NCBI RefSeq assembly: GCF_014651375.1 | Contig: NZ_BMWT01000004.1 | Coordinates: 434,001-498,000 of the forward strand | Direction: 5' to 3' | DNA from: Tateyamaria omphalii | GTDB lineage: Bacteria > Pseudomonadota > Alphaproteobacteria > Rhodobacterales > Rhodobacteraceae | DNA length: 64,000 nt | In this document: one piece after another, positions 52,736 through 62,714 of the stretch | How the letters are laid out: each line of letters opens with the position of its first letter | Position numbering within the stretch: the stretch's first letter is position 1 | Translations under genes and position numbers: made by a program | The notes under the pieces: model-generated | Database searches by the model: none | What the model was told of the DNA's origin: nothing | The model's input: the letters and a program-made list of their open reading frames with translations, nothing else

Positions 52736-54421
52736 TTACGTCCGAATGAGGCCGCCAAACCGCACATATGATCGTTGCGCGCCCGATAGGCTGTCCCGTA
52801 AAAACTGGCGCACGTCATCCGAAGGGAACGGAGCGCCAAGCTCGTCCATTCGTTCCAACGAGAAGTCAGGATTTCGTTTCAGGACGCGGCCAAACAATTC
52901 GGCCGCAGCCCTCTCATCGCCTGCATTCGAATGGCTGGCTGCCAGATATCGCAATGTTGGAGGAAACGCGAAGGTCCCCGGTGATTGTTGCTTGAGCGAT
53001 TGCTTGCCAATCCGAATGGCGGTCTGAAAATCACCACTCAGGGCGTTTGCAGCGAGGGACAGGCAGCTAAAAAGGTAGTTGTAAGGATGACTGCGTCCCA
53101 GGCGCATAGCATTTTCGCCCGACGAACGGGCAGACGCATATTCCCCCATGTAGACGTGAAGAAAGCCCTTTACGTAATGATAAAGCGGAAGATCCGGCTC
53201 ATCATGTCTGAGGGGGTCAATCAGCGAAGAGGCGCGATCAAAATCCCGGACCACGAAACCGTAGACATGGGTCAGCAACGTCCTTGAAAGCGGGCTATAG
53301 GGATCCGTCTCGATCGCTTTGGCCGCCAGTGCGTCGGCCTGCTCTCTCAACTCTTGCACGCAACTTGACCCAGCTTCCAAGCGGTGGGCCAGCGCATAAG
53401 CGCGCCAAGCAAAGGCAGAGCTTGTCTGGTGAAGCTCGGACGCCACAATCAGTTGATTGATGGCTTCGTCCACCGTCGGCTCCGACCGGCGCAGCAACCG
53501 GTCTATTCCACCAAGAAGGTTGCGCGCGGCCTGGTGTAGTTCCGACTGTATCCCGATATCTGGCTTAAAGGATCGATCGATAATCTGTTCCACAAGGTCC
53601 GCCGTCACCTGTGACACTCGAAACGACTGAAGGCTGGCCAGCTCGAGGTTGACCTGACGCGACCAGACCAACATTTGATCGCCGACACGCCGCAATGAAA
53701 AGGAAAGTGAGACGACATCCGCAAGCGACACAGCTTTACAGGAGAAAAGAAGGTCGCATCCACGATCCCCCTCACCGTCGATTTCGCGAAAGTCATGGAC
53801 ATCCACCAATTCATAGTAGCGTAAACCGGTCGCGATCCGGTCCACGATTATGCCTGCTGTGATCTGCGCTTTGAGGTCAGAGCTGTCTGTCGCCGAAGGA
53901 AACAGGCCGATGCTCACGGGCGCCGCATTGGCGGCCGCCTGAATGTCTGAAACGGCAATGCTCTGTTCCAAACTGGGTTCTGCCAGGTTGGTGCGCATCT
54001 CGACAAGCCAATGATTGAATTGAGGATCGGCGATGTCGATTCCCTCAAGAAATTCCCGTTTGGGATAAATGGTGTTGCCTGCCCTCTCCGAGCCATTCTC
54101 GAAAATGTCGATCTTAAGATTCTGTCTATCCAGATAAATGGGGCCACCATTTGATTGGATTGCCGTATGCGCGTCGGCACCAAACGCCTTTCGTAGCTGG
54201 GTCAGCGCTTGCTTCAGGCTGTTGCGGCCTTGTTTCTGCCCACGATCGCTCCAAAGCTTGTCTTGAAGCATTGCGCGAGAGCATGGCCGGTCCCCCAAAA
54301 CCGCCAAAAGAGCAAGCAACCCTTTCGTCTTTTCGCCGCAGGTCTCTGGAAGTCGATCCCTACCGTTCGGGTCGATCAACTGAATTGGGCCAAGGAGTTT
54401 AAGATAGAATTCGCGGGACAC
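52736..54421 (-). CDS. SARP-like transcriptional regulator with TPR-like C terminus
   Basis: The 561-residue protein has a winged-helix DNA-binding domain of the OmpR/SARP type at the N terminus (FYLKLLGPIQLID; KTKGLLALLAVLGDRPCSRAML; NSLKQALTQLRKAFG). The C-terminal 300 residues are helical with tetratricopeptide-like repeats (AFAWRAYALAHRLEAG, PYNYLFSCLSLAANAL). There is no receiver or kinase domain. It starts at GTG at 54421. It is the first gene of the haloperoxidase block and its stop lies 37 bp before the PAP2-like gene, so it probably controls that block. Confidence 0.78.
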   Translation of the reverse strand: MSREFYLKLLGPIQLIDPNGRDRLPETCGEKTKGLLALLAVLGDRPCSRAMLQDKLWSDRGQKQGRNSLKQALTQLRKAFGADAHTAIQSNGGPIYLDRQNLKIDIFENGSERAGNTIYPKREFLEGIDIADPQFNHWLVEMRTNLAEPSLEQSIAVSDIQAAANAAPVSIGLFPSATDSSDLKAQITAGIIVDRIATGLRYYELVDVHDFREIDGEGDRGCDLLFSCKAVSLADVVSLSFSLRRVGDQMLVWSRQVNLELASLQSFRVSQVTADLVEQIIDRSFKPDIGIQSELHQAARNLLGGIDRLLRRSEPTVDEAINQLIVASELHQTSSAFAWRAYALAHRLEAGSSCVQELREQADALAAKAIETDPYSPLSRTLLTHVYGFVVRDFDRASSLIDPLRHDEPDLPLYHYVKGFLHVYMGEYASARSSGENAMRLGRSHPYNYLFSCLSLAANALSGDFQTAIRIGKQSLKQQSPGTFAFPPTLRYLAASHSNAGDERAAAELFGRVLKRNPDFSLERMDELGAPFPSDDVRQFLRDSLSGAQRSYVRFGGLIRT

Positions 54422-55175
54422 TTGCGTTTCGGGCTTGAAAATTGCTTAGCTTTGCTTATCAAACTAACACTTTTTTGAAAGAAATTGGCGTTTTTTAAGG
54501 AGCAGCCCGACGTTTTCACACTTTAATTACGCTATCTTTGGCTCAATAAGTAAAATCAATGATTTAAGTATGTTCCCCGTGTCTGGCTTACAGCCGGAGC
54601 GTGAGATTTTAGGTTTTCACTCGTTCCGCGGTCTGGCGGAAATTGCACGAGATGATCGAATCTGTTTCACCAAGGTAAACCCCTCCAACCGGGTTTCGGG
54701 CATTTGGGGCAATGCATGACTGATATTTATTAATTGATATCAATCTCAATGTGATCAGTAATCAGCGATGCACAGCGTGTCGCGTTCCTAGGAAATCTGC
54801 TATGGGTTGCGGACGCCCAAAAGCTAACGAATGCCCGGCACCGAGATAGTTCGCTTTTTATCCGCCCGTCAGAATCGCCGCAAAAGGTTACCTCCGACTA
54901 GATCGGAATTAAGTTCCGTGGATGTCTGCAAACAGAATTTATCGACCGACAACTCTGCCCCGCGAACTGTGAGTTTGACTTTTGACGGCATGAGCGACTG
55001 CGACACCAGCACTAGGCGCTGAGACTCCGGGCGGGGCAGGGCTCATCTTTACCTCTGGGCACTGTGGGTCATTGGAGCCGAGCCTTGGGAAGGGGCGTCA
55101 AGTATGCGTTTTTCATAAGCATACCACGCAAAGACGTTGGTTTTTTGTGTAGGTGTTGACTGTATAACTCTGCCC
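54422..55175. other. AT-rich intergenic region between SARP-like and LysR genes
   Basis: This 754-bp stretch is AT-rich near 54430-54600 and 54700-54760 and should hold the promoters of both divergent genes. It contains a perfect palindrome at 54733-54744. I see no supported gene. Confidence 0.5.
54733..54744. repeat. Perfect palindrome ATTGATATCAAT
   Basis: Twelve-base palindrome within an AT-rich stretch. It could be an operator; no regulator is assigned. Confidence 0.4.
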
Positions 55176-56063
55176 ATGAATTGGAGTTCTCTATCATTCG
55201 ACTGGAACCAAGCCCGGGCATTTCTTGCTGTCGCTGAAGAGCGGTCCTTGTCTGCCGCCGCAGAAGTTCTGGGGGTAACGCAGCCAACAATCAGCCGGCA
55301 AATTGCGGCGCTCGAAAAAGAACTGAAAGTCGTGCTGTTCGAGCGTGCGGGACGATCAGTGTCCCTTACTCCTGTCGGCCTGAACCTTATTGACCATGTG
55401 CGGGCTATGGCCCGTGGCGCGAACATGGTGTCGCTTGCAGCTTCCGGCCAAGCTCAAGCCATCGAAGGTTTGGTACGTATTTCGGCCGCAGATATGACCG
55501 CAGCATATGTGCTTCCACCCATGTTGGATCAGCTGAAGGACCTTGCACCAAACCTTGAGCTGGACATCCTCTCGGAAAACACAGTGAGTGATTTGCTTGT
55601 CCGGGAGGCCGACATTGCACTGCGGCATGCCCGGCCTGAACAGCCGGACCTATTTGCGAAGCTCGTCTGCGAAGACCGCGCAAGGTTTTATGCAGTCGCC
55701 AAGTACATTGAGGTTTACGGTCAACCCAGCCTGAAGGACGATCATTCGCAGCATCAGTTCGTCAGCTTCGGTGATATCGAAGGTATGCTCGGGCATCTTA
55801 CGTCGCTTGGGCTAACGCTAACAAAACAGAACTTCAGATACGCGTCGCATTCTCAGGTTGTAGAGTGGGAGATTGCGCGTCAGGGACATGGCGTAGCGAT
55901 CATGACGGATCGGATTGCCTGCGAGTTTCCTGAATTTGAACCCGTGCTGACCGAAATTGACCCCTTCACCATCCCCACGTGGCTGGTCGCGCATCGCGAG
56001 TTGCAGTCGAGCAGGCGCATCCGTTTGGTTTTCGATCTCTTGACGGACTGCCTGTCGCGCTAG
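55176..56063 (+). CDS. LysR-family transcriptional regulator
   Basis: The 295-residue protein has the HTH SLSAAAEVLGVTQPTISRQIAALE and a complete effector domain. Start at 55176 (MNWSSLSFDW). It precedes a DUF1499 gene and an MDR reductase gene in the same direction and may regulate them. Confidence 0.9.
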   Translation: MNWSSLSFDWNQARAFLAVAEERSLSAAAEVLGVTQPTISRQIAALEKELKVVLFERAGRSVSLTPVGLNLIDHVRAMARGANMVSLAASGQAQAIEGLVRISAADMTAAYVLPPMLDQLKDLAPNLELDILSENTVSDLLVREADIALRHARPEQPDLFAKLVCEDRARFYAVAKYIEVYGQPSLKDDHSQHQFVSFGDIEGMLGHLTSLGLTLTKQNFRYASHSQVVEWEIARQGHGVAIMTDRIACEFPEFEPVLTEIDPFTIPTWLVAHRELQSSRRIRLVFDLLTDCLSR

Positions 56064-56125
56064 GCTGGCAGACCAAATCGACGATCCAATCACCCGTTAC
56101 CGACAAACCGAAAGGGGCCTTTGCT

Positions 56126-56872
56126 ATGCACTTTGCTGCTGTCTTACCTTACCTGATCATCGGAATTGGCCTTACTCTTGGACAAATGGGTTGGCGTCCT
56201 GCCATGCGTGTGTGGGGGATGTGCATGATCGGCGCCCTAAGCGGGCTTGCCGTTGCCATCACGTTTGTTTCCATCGAACAAACGCCATCTTGGTATCTGA
56301 TTGCCTTATCATCCTCTCCATTTGTCATTGTCCTTATCATGGTGATCAGGGACTTGAGCTATCCGGCCATCAATGATGTGGCGACCGACGTGGACAGCCC
56401 TGTCATGTTTGAAGCCGCGCTTGGCGTCGTCGAAAACGCCGAACGGGACATGGCCTACCCGGAAAGCTTCAAGTCGAAGGTTCGGAAAGCCTATCCCTTC
56501 ATACAACCGCTTAAAATGACTGAGCCCGCGGATCAGGTCTTTGACAGGGTCGTTCAATCTGCAAACTGCCAACGCGGATGGCGCAAGATCCATCAAGATA
56601 GGGTACGGAAAACTGTTGAGGTGGAGGCCACAACCCCCTTCTTGGGCTTTGTCGATGACGTGATCATTCAGGTTTCAGAGCAAGGTGGGATGACTCGTGT
56701 CGATATGCGCTCCAAGTCCCGTGAAGGGCTGGTGGACGCGGGAAAGAATGCCAAGCGCATTGAAGCGTTTCTCACAGATTTGCTCCGGGGCAACGAGCGT
56801 TACCGCGCCGATGATCAGGACAAAGCAGCCACTCTACGACCGACCAGTATGCAAAGAGGAGCGATGTCATGA
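56126..56872 (+). CDS. DUF1499 domain membrane protein
   Basis: The 248-residue protein has about three N-terminal helices and a C-terminal DUF1499 domain (VDDVIIQVSEQGGMTRVDMRSKSREGLVDAGKNAKRIEAF). GAAAGGGG precedes the ATG; the earlier in-frame start at 55979 overlaps the LysR gene. Function is unknown. It overlaps the next gene by 4 bp. Confidence 0.8.
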   Translation: MHFAAVLPYLIIGIGLTLGQMGWRPAMRVWGMCMIGALSGLAVAITFVSIEQTPSWYLIALSSSPFVIVLIMVIRDLSYPAINDVATDVDSPVMFEAALGVVENAERDMAYPESFKSKVRKAYPFIQPLKMTEPADQVFDRVVQSANCQRGWRKIHQDRVRKTVEVEATTPFLGFVDDVIIQVSEQGGMTRVDMRSKSREGLVDAGKNAKRIEAFLTDLLRGNERYRADDQDKAATLRPTSMQRGAMS

Positions 56873-57897
56873 TCCCGATCAAATTCCACCACATCGTAGT
56901 GCAGCGGCGCGGCAGTCCCGATGTTTTGTCCTGGAAACCGGTTGAAGTGCGCACTCCGGGTGCTGGGGAAGTGCGGATCCGTGTGGAGGCGGCTGGTGTC
57001 TCCGGATACGATCTCATGATACGCGGCCATTGGTTTTTGGGGTTCACCAAAACTCCATATACGCCCGGCGAAGATCTAGTGGGTATCGTAGACGCCATTG
57101 GCCCGGATGTTACCAGTTTCAGCATTGGGCAGAGGGTGGCTGGCTGGACGTTCGGGCACGGTGGCGGCTACTCCGAAGCTATCGTCCGCCCGGTTGAGAC
57201 ACTGGTTCCGGTGCCCGATGGACTTGATCCGGTAACCGCCGCGGCGATTGTGACGAACTATCTCACTGCATCTCTGACGTTAGGGAAAACCGCTAAAGCT
57301 CAGCGTGGCGAGAGCGTCCTTGTTCACGGAGCAGCGGGCGGCCTGGGTTCTGCACTTTTGCAGCTGAGTAGTTTGGCAGGTTTGAATGTCTACGGAACGG
57401 GAAGTGCGAAGTCGACAAAGTTCATTTCCGAAAATGGTGCCATTCCGGTCAACTACAGGACCGAGAATTTTGTACGTCGCATCAGTGCCCTGACTGACGA
57501 CGGGTTGGACATTGTTTTCGATGTGATAGGCGGACCTCGTCAGCTTTGGCGGTCCAGTCGTTGCCTTAAGCGCGGGGGACGATTGGTGATGCTGGGAATG
57601 ACATCAATCAACAAGAATGGAGCCGCGGTCATTCCATTAAGCTTGATTACAGCGGGCCTGGTTGCACTCTTCCCGAATGGCATACGTGTGCCCATGTCGC
57701 CCAGCATGTTGAGCTATCCGGCTGAAAACCTGGATTGGTACCGGAATACGCTGTCTGACTTGCTGGAGAAAACTGCTACCGGTTGTCTCAAGCCAGCTAT
57801 TGCAGCTGAGGTGCCCATTGCACAAGCATCGGAAGCTCATGCAATGCTGGGCGAGGGTGGGCTGGTGGGCAAAGTTGTGTTAACCAATCCAACTTGA
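56869..57897 (+). CDS. Medium-chain (quinone-oxidoreductase-type) reductase
   Basis: The 342-residue protein has the NADPH-binding motif HGAAGGLGSALLQLS and the MDR fold. The zinc-binding Cys/His set of alcohol dehydrogenases is absent, so it belongs with NADPH:quinone reductases and related zinc-free enzymes. It overlaps the DUF1499 gene by 4 bp (ATGA). Confidence 0.88.
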   Translation: MIPIKFHHIVVQRRGSPDVLSWKPVEVRTPGAGEVRIRVEAAGVSGYDLMIRGHWFLGFTKTPYTPGEDLVGIVDAIGPDVTSFSIGQRVAGWTFGHGGGYSEAIVRPVETLVPVPDGLDPVTAAAIVTNYLTASLTLGKTAKAQRGESVLVHGAAGGLGSALLQLSSLAGLNVYGTGSAKSTKFISENGAIPVNYRTENFVRRISALTDDGLDIVFDVIGGPRQLWRSSRCLKRGGRLVMLGMTSINKNGAAVIPLSLITAGLVALFPNGIRVPMSPSMLSYPAENLDWYRNTLSDLLEKTATGCLKPAIAAEVPIAQASEAHAMLGEGGLVGKVVLTNPT

Positions 57898-58049
57898 TCG
57901 GCAAGCCTCCAATGAAGGCTGCAAAAGCAGCGGGACCGGCGCCGCAGCAGCAATCGTGTTCGTTCCCAAAAGGTCCAATTTCGTGCTGGGTGCCTGGCAA
58001 GAGGCCCACCTAGATGCGCTTCTCGAACAGATCGATTTTAGCAACACTG

Positions 58050-58937
58050 CTACAAGCAAAGAGCAGTCACGCAGGCGTCTTTGAACGCTTTGACCTTTGG
58101 GTCGATATGTCGGGAAGCCGGAAATACGAAGTGCAGGTCGCTTTCAGGCCTCGATGCACCGTCAAGAACACTAACGAGTTGTCCAGATCCCAGGTCTTTT
58201 TCAACTATTGTTTCAGGCAGAAGAGCAATTCCCCTTCCTGCGCGAGCAAGCTCAGCAGCGAGCTCTCCGTCGTTGACAACAAACTGGCCAGATACTGCTA
58301 CACCACGCGTGGCGCTCGTGTCCTTGATCGGCCAATTGTTGAAGTAACCGGGAGCCGTGTCGATGATACATTCGTGTTGCTTTAGGTCTGCGGCGACGTG
58401 CGGAGTGGATCTACGATTTAGGTAAGCCTGTGTCGCCACCAGACGGGTTTTGATAGACAGCAGCTTTTTTGCTTTCATCGAAGAGTCTTTCATTGGACCA
58501 ATTCGAAGTGCTGCATCGAAGCCCTCCCTGACGAGGTCAACTGCTCGATCAGTCGCAACGAATTCTAGCTTGAGATCGGGATGCTCGATCGAAAACTCTG
58601 TGATGACATCCGTAAGAACCCGTCGAAATACAAAATCCGGTGCAGTCACCCGAAGCTTGCCTTTCAATGGAGCGCTTCCACTTGAAGAACCACTGTTCTG
58701 AAATTCGCTTGTGAGTGAGAGAATGGATCTTGCGCGATCCAGTTGTGCTTCGCCAAAGGGCGTCAGCGAGACTGCCCTCGTTGTTCTGACAAAGAGCGAA
58801 GCTCCACACCAGTCTTCCAAGGTCTTCAGGTAGCGGCTTAAGGTGCTTGTTGGTATCTTAAGCCTGCGCGCCGCGGAGACCAAGCTGCCTTCCTCGGCGA
58901 CAGTCACGAACACTTCGAGTTCGCGTTCCAGGTTCAT
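58050..58937 (-). CDS. LysR-family transcriptional regulator
   Basis: The 295-residue protein has the HTH SLVSAARRLKIPTSTLSRYLKTLE and a complete effector domain. It is divergent from the MFS exporter gene and is the likely regulator of it. Confidence 0.9.
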   Translation of the reverse strand: MNLERELEVFVTVAEEGSLVSAARRLKIPTSTLSRYLKTLEDWCGASLFVRTTRAVSLTPFGEAQLDRARSILSLTSEFQNSGSSSGSAPLKGKLRVTAPDFVFRRVLTDVITEFSIEHPDLKLEFVATDRAVDLVREGFDAALRIGPMKDSSMKAKKLLSIKTRLVATQAYLNRRSTPHVAADLKQHECIIDTAPGYFNNWPIKDTSATRGVAVSGQFVVNDGELAAELARAGRGIALLPETIVEKDLGSGQLVSVLDGASRPESDLHFVFPASRHIDPKVKAFKDACVTALCL

Positions 58938-58954
58938 AAGAGTGTCCCAAAAAT

Positions 58955-58971
58955 TGGCATTGTGTCTGCCA
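58955..58971. promoter_or_regulatory. Inverted repeat, candidate LysR operator
   Basis: TGGCA, seven bases, TGCCA lies 18 bp upstream of the LysR start in the 164-bp divergent gap. Confidence 0.4.
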
Positions 58972-59101
58972 TTTTATCATTATTATCCTGAAATCAATTA
59001 CGCACTAGTGTCATCCAAAATCAAGACCCGCTCGTCTTGAACGTAAACAACGTCGGACCGACACGTTAGGAAACAAGTTGCAATCAACACGATCAAGGAA
59101 G

Positions 59102-60325
59102 ATGAGTACTCGTGCATCGTCCTCAATTGTAGTCAGACGGCCAATTACGCGCGAATATGTATTGCTCATCACATCATTGAGCGCGATCTCCGCCCTCGGA
59201 ACAGACATTTTGTTGCCCGGGCTTAGCCAAATCAGCGATGAGTTTGTCCTGCCAAACCCTGGCGATGTGCAATACGTCCTTGTGAGCTTCTTCTTTGGAA
59301 TGGCAATCGGGCAGTTAATCGTCGGTCCAATGTCTGATCAATTTGGAAGAAAGCCGATAGTGTACTTTGGCTATTGTGTGTTTTTGATCGGCTGTGTGCT
59401 GTCCGTTGTCGCACCGGATTGGTCATCGCTTTTGGCCGGCAGGTTTCTGCAAGGTCTTGGAGCGGCTGCGCCGCGCGTGATCTCTCTCGCAATTGTTCGC
59501 GATGAGTATGAGGGCCCGGAGATGGCCCGTGTTTTGTCAGTTTCCATGGCCGTTTTCATCCTTGTTCCGATCATCGCTCCTGCCATTGGCCAGGGAGTGG
59601 TCTTTTTTAGCGGATGGCGTGCAGTGCATGTCGCACTGGCCTCTCTCTCGATACTTGTGGCCATTTGGTTCGCCTTGAGGCAACCTGAAACCTTGCCGCC
59701 GTCGCGTCGCAGTGGTCGAGGTTTCGGGCAAGCCGTTTCAGTATTGAGCGAGATCTTCCGTACGGCTTCGGCAATTCGGTACACGATTTCGACGGGCCTC
59801 ATAACTGGTGCATTTGTGGCCTATCTCGGCACAGCCCAGCAGGTCTTCGTTGACATTTTCGAAGTCGGAGACCTGTTCCCATTGTATTTTGGACTCTCGG
59901 CAGCCTCCCTCGGCGCCGCGGCGATGTTGAATTCGCGTTTGGTCACAAGACTGCACTTACTCAGTTTAACCAGATTCGCTTTGGCCGGGTTGACCATCTT
60001 TTCGGCTGGGTTCCTTGCGGTTGCATTATTTTTCGAAGGTGTTCCACAGCTTTGGCTTTTCATGTTTTGGCTGATGTTGGTGTTTTTCTGCCTTGGGTTG
60101 ATCTACAGCAATTTGCAAACACTGGCACTTGAACCTCTTGGCCATGTTGCGGGGACTGCGTCGGCCTTTATTGGTTCAATTTCCCTCTTCATGTCGCTCC
60201 CGTTGGCATCCTTCATCGGGTCTCAGCTGGACGGTACGGTTTTTTCGCTCGTAGCTGGTTTTGCTGTGCTGGGAGGGCTCTCATCTCTAACAGTAGGCTT
60301 CCCGAGAACTTCGGGGAAGACGTAG
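59102..60325 (+). CDS. MFS drug-resistance transporter (Bcr/CflA family)
   Basis: The 407-residue protein has 12 helices and the family motif GPMSDQFGRKPIVYFG between helices 2 and 3, plus GRFLQGLGAAAPRV. It probably exports hydrophobic drugs or metabolites. Start at 59102 (MSTRASSS) with AAGGAAG ahead rather than the TTG at 59078. Confidence 0.9.
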   Translation: MSTRASSSIVVRRPITREYVLLITSLSAISALGTDILLPGLSQISDEFVLPNPGDVQYVLVSFFFGMAIGQLIVGPMSDQFGRKPIVYFGYCVFLIGCVLSVVAPDWSSLLAGRFLQGLGAAAPRVISLAIVRDEYEGPEMARVLSVSMAVFILVPIIAPAIGQGVVFFSGWRAVHVALASLSILVAIWFALRQPETLPPSRRSGRGFGQAVSVLSEIFRTASAIRYTISTGLITGAFVAYLGTAQQVFVDIFEVGDLFPLYFGLSAASLGAAAMLNSRLVTRLHLLSLTRFALAGLTIFSAGFLAVALFFEGVPQLWLFMFWLMLVFFCLGLIYSNLQTLALEPLGHVAGTASAFIGSISLFMSLPLASFIGSQLDGTVFSLVAGFAVLGGLSSLTVGFPRTSGKT

Positions 60326-60371
60326 TGAGCAAGGCGGTCCAATGCTCATCTGTTGTGGAGGCGTCCTGCCA

Positions 60372-60665
60372 ATGAAGCTACTCCTTACAACAGCCATCGC
60401 GGAAGCGATCACGTTGCTGCTGCTCTTGTTTGTCGCTGTGCCGTTGAAGTATCTCGGGGGATTTGCTGTCGCCACCTCCATCGTTGGTCCGGTTCATGGC
60501 CTCGCATTTACGGTTTTCGCCTGGTCCGTGTTCAGAGAGTGGGCGAGAGATGTGGTGACCGGACGTGAAGCTCTTAAGCTGTTCGCTGGAGCATTGCTGC
60601 CGTTTGGCGGTTTTTTCAATGAACGGTGGTTGCGGTCCCGGGCGGAAGACGGAGAGGGCCCTTGA
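60372..60665 (+). CDS. DUF3817-like small membrane protein
   Basis: The 97-residue protein has two to three helices and the pattern VGPVHGLAFTVFAWSVF that I associate with DUF3817. It overlaps the next gene by 4 bp. Confidence 0.7.
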   Translation: MKLLLTTAIAEAITLLLLLFVAVPLKYLGGFAVATSIVGPVHGLAFTVFAWSVFREWARDVVTGREALKLFAGALLPFGGFFNERWLRSRAEDGEGP

Positions 60666-61060
60666 ACTACGAGCTGATCAAAGCAGCGCATCTCATCGCT
60701 GTTTTAACTTGGTTATCAAGCATGGCCGTAGTGTATTGCGGGATCGCGCTGGCGCGGTCGGACAGCCTCCAAGGCATGAAGTCTTTTGATAGCAAGGTCA
60801 CCACACCAGCCATGATCCTCACTTGGTTCCTGGGACTTGCACTCGCAGTACAGGGCGGATGGTTGGGCAACGGTTGGCTGTGGGCAAAAATTGCTATCGT
60901 GCTGTGTCTGTCCGGTTTCCATGGTGTAGTCTCGGGGCGTCTTCGGCGACGCACGCCAGATGCGTCGGTTGTCCACAGCGGTTTTCCTGTACGCGGACTT
61001 TTGATTGGCTGGTTCTCAGTCGCGACTGTTGTCGTGTTGGTGGTGACCAAGCCATTGTAG
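60662..61060 (+). CDS. HemJ/CopD-like four-helix membrane protein
   Basis: The 132-residue protein (LNYELIKAAHLIAVLTWLSSM) has a histidine in the first helix and the four-helix layout of the HemJ protoporphyrinogen-oxidase/CopD group. It starts at TTG at 60662, overlapping the upstream stop by 4 bp. The conserved WxxK motif of HemJ is only partly visible (WAKI), so the enzyme activity is unproven. Confidence 0.6.
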   Translation: MNYELIKAAHLIAVLTWLSSMAVVYCGIALARSDSLQGMKSFDSKVTTPAMILTWFLGLALAVQGGWLGNGWLWAKIAIVLCLSGFHGVVSGRLRRRTPDASVVHSGFPVRGLLIGWFSVATVVVLVVTKPL

Positions 61061-61136
61061 GGCGGGTGCCAGTTTTGTTCGAGGCCGTGTCAGGTCGCGC
61101 TCGGCAAAGATCGACCGATAGCTCATTGACGTGGTG

Positions 61137-62153
61137 TCATTCCGGGTCGACGCGCACGCGCGCAAGCCCAAAACGTTCACGATAGTCCTTGGGAAGGATA
61201 CCTAGCAGCTTCATGAAACTTCTACGCATTTTCTGTTCGGTAACGAACCCGGAGAGTGACGCGATTTCCTTTATGGGCTTCCTGCTGCCTTCCAAATACA
61301 GCCGTGCAATCGTAAGCCGTCGTTCTTCAACAAAACGCGAAGGGGTTTGGCCAAATTCTTGCGTGAAGTCGCGATGCAGTGTGCGTTCAGTCGCCCCAGC
61401 AATCTCAGCCATCCTTGATACGCTCCATGGCGCCGTCGGGTCTTGTTCAATAAGACTGTAGAGTTCGCTCATGCGCTTACTTGATGTCGCCTGTGCCTTA
61501 AGCGGTTCCGAGTATTGAGATTGTCCTCCCTGCCTTTGCATGAACACCACCATTTCCCGAGCGACGCCAAGCGCAACACTCCTTCCGTGATCCTCTTCAA
61601 CAAACGAAAGGGCTAGGTCGATGCCCGTTGTAACACCCGCTGAACAATGAAACTTTCCGTCATGGGTGAAAATCTCGTCCAGATGCCAGTCAACCTTTGA
61701 AAATCGCTCGTGAGCAAGGTCAATGCGATCCCAATGTGTGGTGGCTTTCCTGCCGTTTAAGAGTCCAGCAGAAGCAGAGAGAAGACTACCAGAGCAGATC
61801 GATACGAAACGCGCCATATGAGGCTCCACCCTCTTCAGGAAACGTTGAAGTAAAGGATCATCAAGCCGTTGATCGACTCCAGGGCCACCAGGAACAATAA
61901 AGATGTTTGCGCACGCTACCGCTGCAAACGAAGCATCGGCGCGTAGGGCCAAACCGGTGTCTGTCACAACATCTCTGCCGTCCTCACTGACAACAGACAT
62001 CTCGTACGCCTTCCAACCCAGAATCTTGTTTGTTGACGCAAAAACTTGGGTGGGACCGGCCACATCCATGAGCAGGACGCCATCAAAGCCTATGATGAGA
62101 ACAGATTGAAGGCGTTTTGTCTGATTTTGAAGGTTGGCACTCATTCCCGACAT
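61137..62153 (-). CDS. GlxA-type AraC-family transcriptional regulator
   Basis: The 338-residue protein has an N-terminal DJ-1/PfpI domain with the nucleophile-region Cys in SICSGSLLSASAGLL and a C-terminal AraC HTH domain (SVSRMAEIAGATERTLHRDFTQEFG, EIASLSGFVTEQKMRRSF). Divergent from the RidA gene by 54 bp and probably regulates it. Confidence 0.93.
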   Translation of the reverse strand: MSGMSANLQNQTKRLQSVLIIGFDGVLLMDVAGPTQVFASTNKILGWKAYEMSVVSEDGRDVVTDTGLALRADASFAAVACANIFIVPGGPGVDQRLDDPLLQRFLKRVEPHMARFVSICSGSLLSASAGLLNGRKATTHWDRIDLAHERFSKVDWHLDEIFTHDGKFHCSAGVTTGIDLALSFVEEDHGRSVALGVAREMVVFMQRQGGQSQYSEPLKAQATSSKRMSELYSLIEQDPTAPWSVSRMAEIAGATERTLHRDFTQEFGQTPSRFVEERRLTIARLYLEGSRKPIKEIASLSGFVTEQKMRRSFMKLLGILPKDYRERFGLARVRVDPE

Positions 62154-62207
62154 CAGTCATGACACGTAAGCTGCTGTCAACAAGTCCCACAAAGCGAGTG
62201 CCTTCAT

Positions 62208-62594
62208 ATGTCACGAACATTTATCACGGCTGTCCCGGGCGTACCCGCGTCACCATCTCCAATCTCCAATGCTGTCGTCGTCGGAAACACGTGCCACATC
62301 TCGGGCCAATTGGCCGTATACGATGATGGATATCGACCCGGCACCGCAAGCGAAGAGGCCGCACGGGCCTTTGATCTCGTGTTCAAGGTCGCTGACGCTG
62401 CGGGTTTCGGTGCGGACGAGATCGTCTATGTCGATATCGCATTTGCCGATATTGAACGCGACCTGGCAGACGTAAACGAAGTCTGTCGCACGCGGTTCTC
62501 GCAGTTTCCGGCAAGGACCGTTTATGAGGCTGCAAAACTGCCCTTTGGTGCGAAAGTCAAGATCCAGGCAATCGCCATGAAAGACGGTGTTTGA
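62208..62594 (+). CDS. ridA: RidA-family enamine/imine deaminase
   Basis: The 128-residue protein has the YjgF/RidA layout with FSQFPARTVYEAAKLPFGAKVKIQAIA at the C terminus, including the substrate Arg. It hydrolyses reactive enamines formed by PLP enzymes. Divergent from the GlxA-type regulator. Confidence 0.88.
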   Translation: MSRTFITAVPGVPASPSPISNAVVVGNTCHISGQLAVYDDGYRPGTASEEAARAFDLVFKVADAAGFGADEIVYVDIAFADIERDLADVNEVCRTRFSQFPARTVYEAAKLPFGAKVKIQAIAMKDGV

Positions 62595-62714
62595 TGGCTG
62601 GAAAGCGGCCTTTCGGAACAGAAGCGTTGCCGCCTAAACTGAAACAGAAGCCGAACAAGACCCCTCATTGCGAGACGGCTCCAGTTCTTCGGAGAACTCT
62701 GACAACGGATAGTT

